This document shows positions 1-5,325 of a DNA stretch of 7,539 bases, piece after piece. How positions within the stretch are numbered: position 1 is the stretch's first letter; each line of letters opens with the position of its first letter. The notes under the pieces were generated by a model, which was given only the letters and a program-made list of their open reading frames with translations, ran no database searches and had not been told where the DNA came from. The stretch spans positions 1 through 7,539 of the forward strand of contig JAIBHM010000085.1 of assembly GCA_020028535.1 (NCBI GenBank), in the 5' to 3' direction. The translations under genes were made by a program, and so were the position numbers. Origin of the DNA: Armatimonadota bacterium (lineage in GTDB: Bacteria > Sysuimicrobiota > Sysuimicrobiia > Sysuimicrobiales > Kaftiobacteriaceae).

Positions 1-1435
1 CCATCTCCAGTTCGGTGCCGACCGCGGCGCGCATCGCTTCGTCGAGATCGACCGTGCTGGCGTAATGGCGTGAGATGGCGGCCATGATGTCGGCCTCAGC
101 GGCTACGACCGGCTCGATCTCCAGGCCCGTGACGAGGCGCACGTCGTCGAGCGCCACCACGTTCAGCGGGTCGGCGATCGCCATCTTCATGCGCTTCCTG
201 GTCTTCTCGATCGCCAGGACTTTGTGGCGATGGGCGATGTGTTGTGGGATGGCCCTCACCACGTCGGGGTTGATCTCGACCGTGCTGAGGTCAACCCAGG
301 CCAGGCCCCACTGCGTGGCCAGGGCCTTGGCCAGCTGCTGCTCGGTGACGGCGCCGAGCTCGACGAGAATCCGGCCAAGGTGCCCGCCGCTGCGGTGCTG
401 CATCTGGATGGCCTTCTCCAGCTGCTCGCGCGGAACGACTCCCTCCTCAAGGAGGATCTGGCCAAGTGATTCCGTGCGCGCCCGGACGCCGCGCTTCTGA
501 CCGGCCTCGGATTTCTCCGGTTTTGAAGGAACCGCGGGCCGCCCAACCGGCCTTGCGAATGGAGTCCCCCGGGCCGGAGGTGTAGGCTTCTCATCGCTCT
601 TCGGCTTCGGACGGTCGTTAGCGGTCGGCTCTTCTGCCGGTTTCGCCGGCTTTGCCGGCATCGCGGGCTGCGGGGGCGCCCCTTGTGGTTTGCCGGGATG
701 GGGCGGATGGGGCAGACCACCGGGCTTTGTTGGTTGAGCCGGAGGGGGCTTTGGTGTGGCGGGAGCTCCGGGGGCTGCGGCTGACGGAGTGGCCGGGGTC
801 CGGCTGTCCCTGCGCGGCGCCGTCGGCGTATTGAGGATGGGAAATTCGTCGGCGGCCTCGCCGGTGGACTCTTCAGCCTGCTGCTCCTCAACCGGAGGCT
901 CCACAACCGAGGAGCCGGAACCGTCATGGGACCGCGGCCCACCCTGGACGTGGGGCCTGGGGACCTGCGGCCGCGCAACCGGAGGTTCGGCGACCGATGA
1001 CTGTGGCGCCTCGGTCAGGATCCGGTCGATGCGCGCCTGCACCTTGGCGGCTTCACGAAGCTTGCCGATACGGATATAGACGTCGCGCAAGGCGCTGTGC
1101 ACGTCGGAGTCGTCGGACGAGAGCTCGATCGCCTTCTCATACGCGGCGGCCGCTTTGTCCCAGCGGTCCCGCGAGCCGTGCATCTCCGCCAGCGCCACGA
1201 AGACCATCACCGCGGCGCGCGGCAGCCCGCGCTGCACGTACAGCGACGCCAGCCTCGCGTAGGCCACCGCGTCCTGCGGCGCCAGCTCGAGAACCTTCTT
1301 GTATGCGCCGATCGCGTCGTCGAACTGCCCGCGCGCTTCCAGCGTGCGCGCATGGTAGAAGACCACCGCCCGCTCAAGGGTGGTGTCGTGGGCGGGGATC
1401 TTCAGCTGCTGCTTGTATTCAGCCAGTTCCACCAT
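1..1435 (-). CDS. TPR / Pro-rich linker / MshEN (GspE-PilB N-terminal) domain protein, 3' end off the window
   Basis: The frame is open from ATG at 1435 to the left edge (478 codons), so the C-terminus is missing. Residues 1-140 form TPR-like helix pairs (for example a unit near AIGAYKKVLELAPQDAVAYARLASLY). Residues about 143-320 are a low-complexity Pro/Ala/Lys/Gln linker. Residues 323-346 (SLGQILLEEGVVPREQLEKA...) and 352-375 (HLGRILVELGAVTEQQLAKA...) are two 24-residue repeats with a 5-residue spacer, the layout of the MshEN c-di-GMP-binding domain found at the N-terminus of type II secretion and type IV pilus ATPases. The first position of each motif, usually Arg, is Ser323 and His352, so ligand binding is uncertain. 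The tail continues in GspE-N style (ALDDVRLVTGLEIEPVVA). What follows may be a PilB/GspE ATPase or another domain; this cannot be seen. No strong ribosome binding site precedes the ATG, and TTG at 1438 or GTG at 1486 are alternatives. It follows two roadblock genes and is probably the last visible gene of their operon. Confidence 0.85.
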   Translation of the reverse strand, partial: MVELAEYKQQLKIPAHDTTLERAVVFYHARTLEARGQFDDAIGAYKKVLELAPQDAVAYARLASLYVQRGLPRAAVMVFVALAEMHGSRDRWDKAAAAYEKAIELSSDDSDVHSALRDVYIRIGKLREAAKVQARIDRILTEAPQSSVAEPPVARPQVPRPHVQGGPRSHDGSGSSVVEPPVEEQQAEESTGEAADEFPILNTPTAPRRDSRTPATPSAAAPGAPATPKPPPAQPTKPGGLPHPPHPGKPQGAPPQPAMPAKPAKPAEEPTANDRPKPKSDEKPTPPARGTPFARPVGRPAVPSKPEKSEAGQKRGVRARTESLGQILLEEGVVPREQLEKAIQMQHRSGGHLGRILVELGAVTEQQLAKALATQWGLAWVDLSTVEINPDVVRAIPQHIAHRHKVLAIEKTRKRMKMAIADPLNVVALDDVRLVTGLEIEPVVAAEADIMAAISRHYASTVDLDEAMRAAVGTELEM

Positions 1436-1539
1436 CAACGAACCCGTTTGAGTTCCGTCATCCCGAGCCGCATGGGGCGCATCCACGGGACTGCACCAAC
1501 TCTACAGAAGATGGTCCGGGCCGATTCACCCGGACGTCG

Positions 1540-1950
1540 TTACAACTGGTTGGCCACCGCCGTTCGGATCTTCTTCATCTCAATACGCAGGCGTCCAAGA
1601 TTCACGTTCTGGTTCCCCACGACCGCGAGGACCGCGTCCGGTCCTGCCGGCGACACGGCGACCGGCCCCTGATCGAACTCGATCAGGACGGTCCCCAGGT
1701 CACCCAGGTGGAGCTCCCCGCCCATGGCCTCGGAGGTGCCCAGGCTGCTGGCGGCAATGGCGCCGATCGAATCGGCCTCGATGCTGTCATTGCTGACGGC
1801 CTCGATGACGAATCCATCGCGGCCCACTACCAGGGCGGCGGTCACCCCGTCGATGCGGAGCAACCCCTCGAGAATTCCCTTCAGGCCGCCCGCCGCCGTC
1901 TCCATCTCCTCAATCTCCTGGATCTCCGGGATCTCCTGGAGCTCCTTCAC
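1540..1950 (-). CDS. Roadblock/LC7 domain protein, second of a tandem pair
   Basis: This 136-residue protein has one Roadblock/LC7 fold, the MglB/Robl-like alpha-beta domain that dimerises and often regulates small Ras-like GTPases. The domain starts near residue 22 (LKGILEGLLRIDGVTAALVVGRDGFVIEAV) and ends with the usual long helix (NLGRLRIEMKKIRTAVANQL). Residues 1-15 are an acidic extension, VKE-LQE-IPE-IQE-IEE, coded by five 9-base units. The start is GTG at 1950; an ATG two bases upstream runs straight into TGA. A clear AGGAG (1961-1957) lies 6 bases before the GTG and overlaps the TAG stop of the upstream roadblock gene, so the two are probably translationally coupled. Met16 (1905) follows a repeat GAGGAG and could be a second start. 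No partner GTPase lies in the window. The family call is firm; the cellular role is unknown. Confidence 0.9.
   Translation of the reverse strand: MKELQEIPEIQEIEEMETAAGGLKGILEGLLRIDGVTAALVVGRDGFVIEAVSNDSIEADSIGAIAASSLGTSEAMGGELHLGDLGTVLIEFDQGPVAVSPAGPDAVLAVVGNQNVNLGRLRIEMKKIRTAVANQL
1906..1950 (-). repeat. Five tandem 9-base units at the 5' end of a roadblock gene
   Basis: On the plus strand the units are CTCCTCAAT, CTCCTGGAT, CTCCGGGAT, CTCCTGGAG and CTCCTTCAC, end to end. Read on the coding strand they give codons 1-15 as three-residue units ending in Glu (VKE LQE IPE IQE IEE), and each carries a GGAG core. The register is exact from the GTG start to Met16. Gain or loss of units would keep the frame and change only the acidic tail. 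Confidence 0.75.
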
Positions 1951-1959
1951 ATGCGTCTC

Positions 1960-2340
1960 CTAAATCACACCCGCGTTCAGCACCGAGGCGATCTCCGGCA
2001 TGAACCGCCGCAGCTGCAGGCGCGCCTTGCCCACGTTGCCTCTGGGGTTGATGACAATCCCCACATAGTAGTCCTGGCCGGCCATCGCCAGGAGGATGAT
2101 GTAGCGCTCGGCTACCAGCATGATGTGGTCGATCGGCCCGCCGTCGAGCTTCTGGCACATGTACTCCATGACTTTGCTCGCCACGGCGCCCTCCTGGGCG
2201 ATCTCCTCCACGGAGAAATTCTGATCGACGCGCATCGACTCGATGGTGGCGCCGTCCATGCCGACAATCGCGGCGCCGACGACTCCCTCGATGCCGCCCA
2301 CCAGACTCCGCAGCAGCTCTTTTATGTTGGTTGTTGGCAT
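1960..2340 (-). CDS. Roadblock/LC7 domain protein, first of a tandem pair
   Basis: This 126-residue protein is almost entirely one Roadblock/LC7 domain. It opens with helix NIKELLRSLVGGIEGV, followed by strands GAAIVGMDGATIES, a helix around EEIAQEGAVASKVMEYM, strands DHIMLVAERYIILLAMAGQDYYVGIVI, and the closing helix NVGKARLQLRRFMPEIASVL. Proteins of this class (MglB, Robl) usually dimerise and act on Ras-like GTPases or as polarity scaffolds; that role is inferred here. The ATG at 2340 has a GAGGTG purine stretch about 7-9 bases upstream. Its TAG stop lies inside the ribosome binding site of the next roadblock gene. The two roadblock proteins differ clearly in sequence, so they may form a heterodimer rather than being a recent duplication. 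A palindromic repeat lies directly upstream. Confidence 0.9.
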   Translation of the reverse strand: MPTTNIKELLRSLVGGIEGVVGAAIVGMDGATIESMRVDQNFSVEEIAQEGAVASKVMEYMCQKLDGGPIDHIMLVAERYIILLAMAGQDYYVGIVINPRGNVGKARLQLRRFMPEIASVLNAGVI

Positions 2341-2350
2341 ATCTCTACAC

Positions 2351-2432
2351 CTCGCACTATCTCTGCGAGCTGGAGGCGAAGCAATGCCCTACCTCAAGGC
2401 GATTGCTTCGGCGCGTCGCGCCTCGCAATGAC
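2351..2432. repeat. Palindromic intergenic repeat (REP/MITE-like)
   Basis: The gap between the MerR gene and the first roadblock gene is nearly filled by nested inverted repeats. The inner arms CGAAGCAAT (2377-2385) and ATTGCTTCG (2402-2410) match perfectly over 9 bases and extend with one bulge through GCC/GGC around a short loop. Outer arms are TGCGAG (2364-2369) and CTCGCA (2422-2427). A second CTCGCA at 2351-2356 can also pair with 2364-2369. The right end, CGCCTCGCAATGACA, and the ATTGCTTCGGC core resemble a palindromic repeat that I know as very common between genes of many unrelated bacteria. There is no T tract after the hairpin, so it is not a canonical terminator. The 2351-2369 hairpin touches the GAGG of the downstream roadblock gene on the minus strand. 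Confidence 0.7.
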
Positions 2433-2449
2433 ATAGGTCGGGAACTCGC

Positions 2450-2731
2450 CTACTCCCCGTGCGCCGCCGACTCCGCTTCCAGCAGCAGCCGCACGCCCTG
2501 AAGCCGCAGCCCTTCCTCGTCGATGAGGTGCTTGATCCTGCGGATGAGATCCAGGTCGCGCTGGCTGAAGAGCCGGTGTCCGCCCCGTGTCCGCGCGGGC
2601 CGGAGGAGGCCGTACTGGCTCTCCCAGGCCCTGATCCGCCGTGCGTCCACGCCGGTGAGGCGGGCCACGGTGCGGATCGGGTAGATCGGCAGATCGCTTG
2701 CCGCCGGTGCCTCTGTCGTCTTCACTGCCAT
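2450..2731 (-). CDS. Small MerR-family DNA-binding protein
   Basis: A 93-residue protein with a MerR-type winged helix. The HTH lies at about residues 17-40 (YPIRTVARLTGVDARRIRAWESQYGLL), followed by the wing RTRGGHRLFSQRDL (about 48-60) and a helix containing IRRIKHLIDEEGL. The residue pattern is closest to the HspR/GlnR/CarA-like side of the family. There is no ligand-binding or long dimerisation domain after about residue 86 and no Cys pair, so metal sensing is unlikely. It lies 16 bases after the sigma-factor stop and is probably co-transcribed with it. The start is ambiguous: GGGGAGG directly abuts ATG 2731, while GTG at codon 3 (2725) sits 6 bases after the GGAGG and is better spaced. 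The family is clear; the target is unknown, with the sigma operon itself a reasonable guess. Confidence 0.88.
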   Translation of the reverse strand: MAVKTTEAPAASDLPIYPIRTVARLTGVDARRIRAWESQYGLLRPARTRGGHRLFSQRDLDLIRRIKHLIDEEGLRLQGVRLLLEAESAAHGE

Positions 2732-2747
2732 CCTCCCCTTGCCCGCA

Positions 2748-3533
2748 TTAGACGGCCTCGGGCCGCATCGTCTCTCGCAGCCGCTTCAGAGCCGAATGCA
2801 TCACCCGCGAGACGTGCTTCTGCGAGATGCCGAGCTTGTACGCCGCTTCCGTCTGAGTCAAGTCCAGGTAGAACAGGTAGTAGATCACCTTGCGCTGCAA
2901 CCCCGACAGCCGCTCCACCGCGTCCGCGATGAGTACCTGCTCCTCGTGGGGCATGCTCATCGAGGCCTGCTTGGTCGTGATGCGGTCCCGCTGTGCGATC
3001 GGCGCGCCGTCGTCACCCTCCCGCTCCTCGTCCAGCGAGAGGAACCGCAGCGACTCTCGGGCGTGCAGCACTTCGTGCACGTCGCGCTCCTCCAGTTCCA
3101 CCGCGCGCGCGATCTCCACGATCTTGGGAGCGCGGCCCTTGCGCTGCGTGAGCTCGGTGATGGCGCGGCTGACGCGATGGTCCATCTCGTACAGCCAGCG
3201 CGGGCGCCGGACCGTGGTGCCCTGGTCACGCAGGTAGTGGCGGATCTCGCCCGCGATGAGGTGGCGCGCATAGGTCTCGAACTTCACGCTGCGCGCCGGG
3301 TCAAAGTTGGTGACCGCGTTCATGAGGCCGATGTACCCGATCTGATGAAGGTCCTCCAGGGGGATGCCCGACCGGCTGTAACGCCGCGCCACCTGGTGAA
3401 CCAGGGGCATGTACAGACACGTCAGGCGTGCGTGAACGTCTGGGTCACGCGTGCTGCGGTATTCCCGGAAGAGCGCCTCCGGCGAACCCGAGGAGGGTTC
3501 TGCCGCCCGCCCCACCGTACGGCTGCGTGCCAT
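2748..3533 (-). CDS. Sigma-70 family factor, SigB/SigF/SigG-like
   Basis: From ATG 3533 this is a 261-residue alternative sigma factor. Counting from TTG 3539 (which adds two residues), region 2 lies at about 40-117 and includes MPLVHQVARRYSRSGIPLED, LHQIGYIGLMNAV, FDPARSVKFETYARHLIAGEIRHYLRD and RRPRWLYE. Region 3 is at about 118-185. Region 4 is at about 205-256 with the HTH LTQTEAAYKLGISQKHVSRVMHSALKRLRE. The order and the RPRWLYE stretch are typical of the stress/sporulation SigB, SigF and SigG group. It directs RNA polymerase to a regulon that cannot be read from here. No anti-sigma or anti-anti-sigma gene adjoins it, unlike most relatives. Instead a c-di-GMP riboswitch and a ribosome-site-sequestering hairpin precede it. 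ATG 3533 is 9 bases from the GGGGGG purine run; TTG 3539 is the alternative. Confidence 0.92.
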   Translation of the reverse strand: MARSRTVGRAAEPSSGSPEALFREYRSTRDPDVHARLTCLYMPLVHQVARRYSRSGIPLEDLHQIGYIGLMNAVTNFDPARSVKFETYARHLIAGEIRHYLRDQGTTVRRPRWLYEMDHRVSRAITELTQRKGRAPKIVEIARAVELEERDVHEVLHARESLRFLSLDEEREGDDGAPIAQRDRITTKQASMSMPHEEQVLIADAVERLSGLQRKVIYYLFYLDLTQTEAAYKLGISQKHVSRVMHSALKRLRETMRPEAV

Positions 3534-3540
3534 ACCCAAA

Positions 3541-3575
3541 GGCCCCCCTTCATGGAGGACCCACGAAGGAGGGCC
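3541..3575 (-). promoter_or_regulatory. Hairpin sequestering the ribosome binding site of the sigma-factor gene
   Basis: On minus-strand RNA the arm 3575-3561 (GGCCCUCCUUCGUGG) pairs along its full 15 bases with 3555-3541 (CCAUGAAGGGGGGCC) around the loop GUCCU. The only non-Watson-Crick pairs are U3570-G3546 and G3564-U3552, both G-U wobbles. On the plus strand these would be C-A mismatches, so the structure fits minus-strand transcription. The 3' arm contains AAGGGGGG, the only purine-rich ribosome binding site before the sigma start at 3533. It is followed by only UUU, so it looks like a translational platform more than an intrinsic terminator, although weak termination is possible. U8 (3583-3576) links it to the aptamer. 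Bases 3574-3568 can alternatively pair with aptamer bases 3613-3607. Confidence 0.75.
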
Positions 3576-3583
3576 AAAAAAAA

Positions 3584-3681
3584 CGCCCCATTCGGCAGCC
3601 CGGCCAGCCCTCCAGATGTCCCGGATGGCTCCGAAGCTTTGCGCCCCCAGGTTGCCCTGGGTTTGCCCTTTCGTGGGACCG
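3584..3681 (-). promoter_or_regulatory. Class I cyclic di-GMP riboswitch aptamer (GEMM-I)
   Basis: The minus strand carries the GEMM-I core elements in order. AGGGCAAAC is at 3669-3661. A 6-bp stem CCCAGG/CCUGGG (3661-3656 / 3651-3646) is capped by a GCAA tetraloop of the GNRA class. GGCGCAAAGC is at 3645-3636. A second helix GCCAUCC (3629-3623) / GGAGGGC (3613-3607) has one mismatch, and GCCGGGCUGCCGAA follows at 3604-3591. The closing helix pairs GGCA 3667-3664 with UGCC 3597-3594, and CCCA 3677-3674 with UGGG 3590-3587. By alignment from memory to the Vibrio Vc2 aptamer, the ligand-contacting G20, A47 and C92 correspond to G3666, A3639 and C3595. G rather than A at position 20 predicts c-di-GMP over 3',3'-cGAMP. 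The element lies at the head of the sigma-factor leader. Confidence 0.88.
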
Positions 3682-3690
3682 TGCTATGAA

Positions 3691-3696
3691 ATTCTA
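3691..3696 (-). promoter_or_regulatory. Possible -10 element for the riboswitch-sigma transcript
   Basis: TAGAAT on the minus strand lies so that a transcript starting 6-8 bases downstream would begin at about 3684, just before the aptamer's closing helix. That is where a riboswitch leader would be expected to start. No convincing TTGACA-like -35 lies 16-18 bases upstream (the sequence there is GC-rich), so an alternative sigma factor or read-through from the upstream operon is possible. Confidence 0.35.
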
Positions 3697-3776
3697 TCGA
3701 ACTTCGCTCTTGCCCCGCGCTAGTTCGACAGCCTTACCGAGATTCCTTCTTTGTTCTTGTTATCCTACCACGTCCA

Positions 3777-3793
3777 CGCCGCTTTGGGCGGCG
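3777..3793. other. GC-rich hairpin in the gap after the lytic transglycosylase gene
   Basis: CGCCGC (3777-3782) and GCGGCG (3788-3793) form a perfect 6-bp stem with a 5-base loop, about 60 bases past the stop of the upstream gene. No T tract follows on either strand, so it is not a canonical intrinsic terminator; it could be a weak or factor-assisted one. Nothing else is recognisable between 3697 and 3852. Confidence 0.3.
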
Positions 3794-3852
3794 AATCTGT
3801 GGAAGATTGACAGCAATTTCGATGCCAGCCCGATTGCACCGGCGAGAAGACT

Positions 3853-4785
3853 TCAGGTCCCGGACAGGTGCCGGTAGAGCGCCATCACGTTGACCACGTA
3901 CCACTGCGTTTCATTATATGGAGGGATGCCGCCGTACCGCGTGACGGCGCCCCGTCCGGCGTTGTACGCAGCCAGCGCCAACGCCTCGTTGTCCCCAAAC
4001 CGGTCCAGCTGTCCGCGCAGGTAGCGCACCGTGCCGTAGATGTTGGCCACCGGATCCGCGGGGTTGACCCCGAGCACGCGCGCGGTGTCCGGCATCAACT
4101 GCCCGAGCCCGTACGCGCCGGCGTAGGACCGCGCGGTGATCTGGAAGCCGGATTCCACCGCGATGAGCGCCATGACCAGCCGGGGATCCACGTTGTACCG
4201 GTGCGAGAAGTACAGCACGCTGCGCACGATCGCGTCCACCTGCTCCGGCGACAGCGCCGGATTATACCAGCGCGCGACGTAGGCATAGCGCTCGGGTTCT
4301 GCCCCTTCATCCAGCACCGGGGTCGCCCGGCCGCGGATCGTGCGGATCCACTGCCGGGCGATCTGTGCCGTCTGCGCCCGCGGGCTCCTTGCCGCCTGCC
4401 CCAGGGCGCGCTCCGCATCCGTGTACCGGCCGAGCCTGGCATACGAGGCGCCCAGCCACAGCATGATCTCGGCCGACGGGCGAATCTCCGCCGCGCGGGC
4501 AAATGCCTGCGCCGCATGGTCGCTGTATCCCATCTGATAGTAGGATGCGCCGAGCCAGACCCAGGCGTTGGCGTCGCGCGGGGACGACGCGAGATACGCG
4601 CGCAATGCCGCGATGGCGTCGGCATGGCGACCGCTGAGGTGCGCGTCCCGTGCCGCGGCGAACGACGTTGCGGCACTGGCGGGAGGGGCAGCGCAGACGA
4701 TCAGCGCGCCGGCCAGGACCGCGACGAGGAGATGGGAAGAAGCGCGGGGATGCCGCTCGGGGGGCGTGTGCATGGGCGGAACCAC
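3853..4785 (-). CDS. Secreted TPR-containing lytic transglycosylase (SLT domain)
   Basis: A protein of about 310 residues. Residues 17-39 form a hydrophobic signal segment ending in an ASA-like cleavage site (PPASAAT), so it is exported. Residues about 42-150 are TPR-like helix pairs (AIAALRAYLASSPRDANAWVWLGASYYQ). Residues about 185-305 are a Slt70/MltC-type transglycosylase domain: catalytic Glu211 in AVESGF, GLGQLMP at 226-232, LAAYNAGRGAV at 271-281 and IPPYNETQWYV at 287-297. It should cut the MurNAc-GlcNAc bond of peptidoglycan to give 1,6-anhydro ends, outside the membrane. The start is uncertain: GTG 4785 lacks a ribosome binding site, and ATG 4773 gives a cleaner signal peptide (MHTPPERHPRASSHLL). 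It follows yqeG by 30 bases and is probably the last gene of the alaS-ruvX-mltG operon. Confidence 0.9.
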   Translation of the reverse strand: MVPPMHTPPERHPRASSHLLVAVLAGALIVCAAPPASAATSFAAARDAHLSGRHADAIAALRAYLASSPRDANAWVWLGASYYQMGYSDHAAQAFARAAEIRPSAEIMLWLGASYARLGRYTDAERALGQAARSPRAQTAQIARQWIRTIRGRATPVLDEGAEPERYAYVARWYNPALSPEQVDAIVRSVLYFSHRYNVDPRLVMALIAVESGFQITARSYAGAYGLGQLMPDTARVLGVNPADPVANIYGTVRYLRGQLDRFGDNEALALAAYNAGRGAVTRYGGIPPYNETQWYVVNVMALYRHLSGT

Positions 4786-4815
4786 AACTTCGCTATGCCC
4801 GATCAGGACCCTGCG

Positions 4816-5325
4816 TTAGTCGGCGCGTACCCGCGGCAGCACCTTCGCTCTGACGAGCCGCTCGATGCGCCGGATCACCCGCGTGGTCGCGAACTCCCGC
4901 ACAGAAAGGGGCTCGACCAGGATCGTGTGCACGCCGAGCAGATTCCCCCCCAGGACGTCGGTGAACAGCTGATCGCCGATGAGCGCCGTCTCGCGCGCGC
5001 GGGTGCCCATCAGCGCCATCGCCCGGAGGAACCCGAACGGCATCGGCTTGAGGGCCCAGCCCACGACCGGGAGGCTCAGGATGTCCCCGACCTGAGCGAC
5101 CCAGGCGCTCGAGTTGTTGGAGACGATGCACCCCCGGAGCCCGGCCGCGCGGACGCGGTGGACCCATTCCCGCACAAAAGATGGCGGCGCGGCCTCCCCC
5201 CACGGCACGATCGTGTTATCGAGGTCGAGGATGATCCCGCGGATGCCTCCGCCCAGCAGCACCGCGGGGTCAAGGTCGGCGACGGACGCAACCGCGCGAT
5301 CCGGTGTAAACAGGGACAGGATCAC
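4816..5325 (-). CDS. yqeG: YqeG-family HAD IIIA-type phosphatase
   Basis: A 169-residue HAD-superfamily protein with all core motifs: DLDNT (34-38, nucleophile Asp34 and acid/base Asp36), SNN (69-71), Lys93 in ALKPMPFG, and GDQLFTDVLGGN (117-128). Its length and the LGVHTILVEPL stretch near the end match the YqeG family of Firmicutes and relatives, related to yeast Gep4 phosphatidylglycerophosphate phosphatase. A role in phosphatidylglycerol synthesis is therefore plausible but not proven. GTG 5325 overlaps the TGA stop of mltG in a GTGA tetranucleotide, a sign of translational coupling. No separate strong ribosome binding site is seen. Confidence 0.92.
   Translation of the reverse strand: MILSLFTPDRAVASVADLDPAVLLGGGIRGIILDLDNTIVPWGEAAPPSFVREWVHRVRAAGLRGCIVSNNSSAWVAQVGDILSLPVVGWALKPMPFGFLRAMALMGTRARETALIGDQLFTDVLGGNLLGVHTILVEPLSVREFATTRVIRRIERLVRAKVLPRVRAD

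Noticed and set aside
256..978. Minus-strand open frame of 240 codons with Arg/Pro-rich protein
   Set aside because: It lies in another frame of the TPR-linker-MshEN gene, whose frame is open throughout and shows recognisable domains.
1436..1539. Possible second palindromic repeat around GTCATCCCGAG in the gap before the TPR-MshEN gene
   Set aside because: The phrase resembles common intergenic repeats, but I find only a 6-bp stem with one G-U pair and no convincing arms, so it is not listed as a feature.
997..2436. Long plus-strand open frame of 479 codons
   Set aside because: It runs antisense across the TPR-MshEN and both roadblock genes, gives Arg/His-rich low-quality protein, and matches no family; it is a GC-rich shadow frame.
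3541..3583. Hairpin with an adjacent run of eight A/T as an intrinsic terminator
   Set aside because: On the minus strand the T run precedes the hairpin and only TTT follows; on the plus strand the run is A. Neither fits a terminator. The G-U wobbles favour a minus-strand RNA switch platform.
3584..3681. Aptamer as a 3',3'-cGAMP (GEMM-Ib) riboswitch
   Set aside because: The position equivalent to residue 20 is G (G3666); cGAMP-selective variants usually have A there. Binding data would still be needed.
3777..3793. Hairpin as the terminator of the alaS-to-transglycosylase operon
   Set aside because: The stem is good but no T tract follows, so termination cannot be claimed; it is kept only as a low-confidence hairpin.
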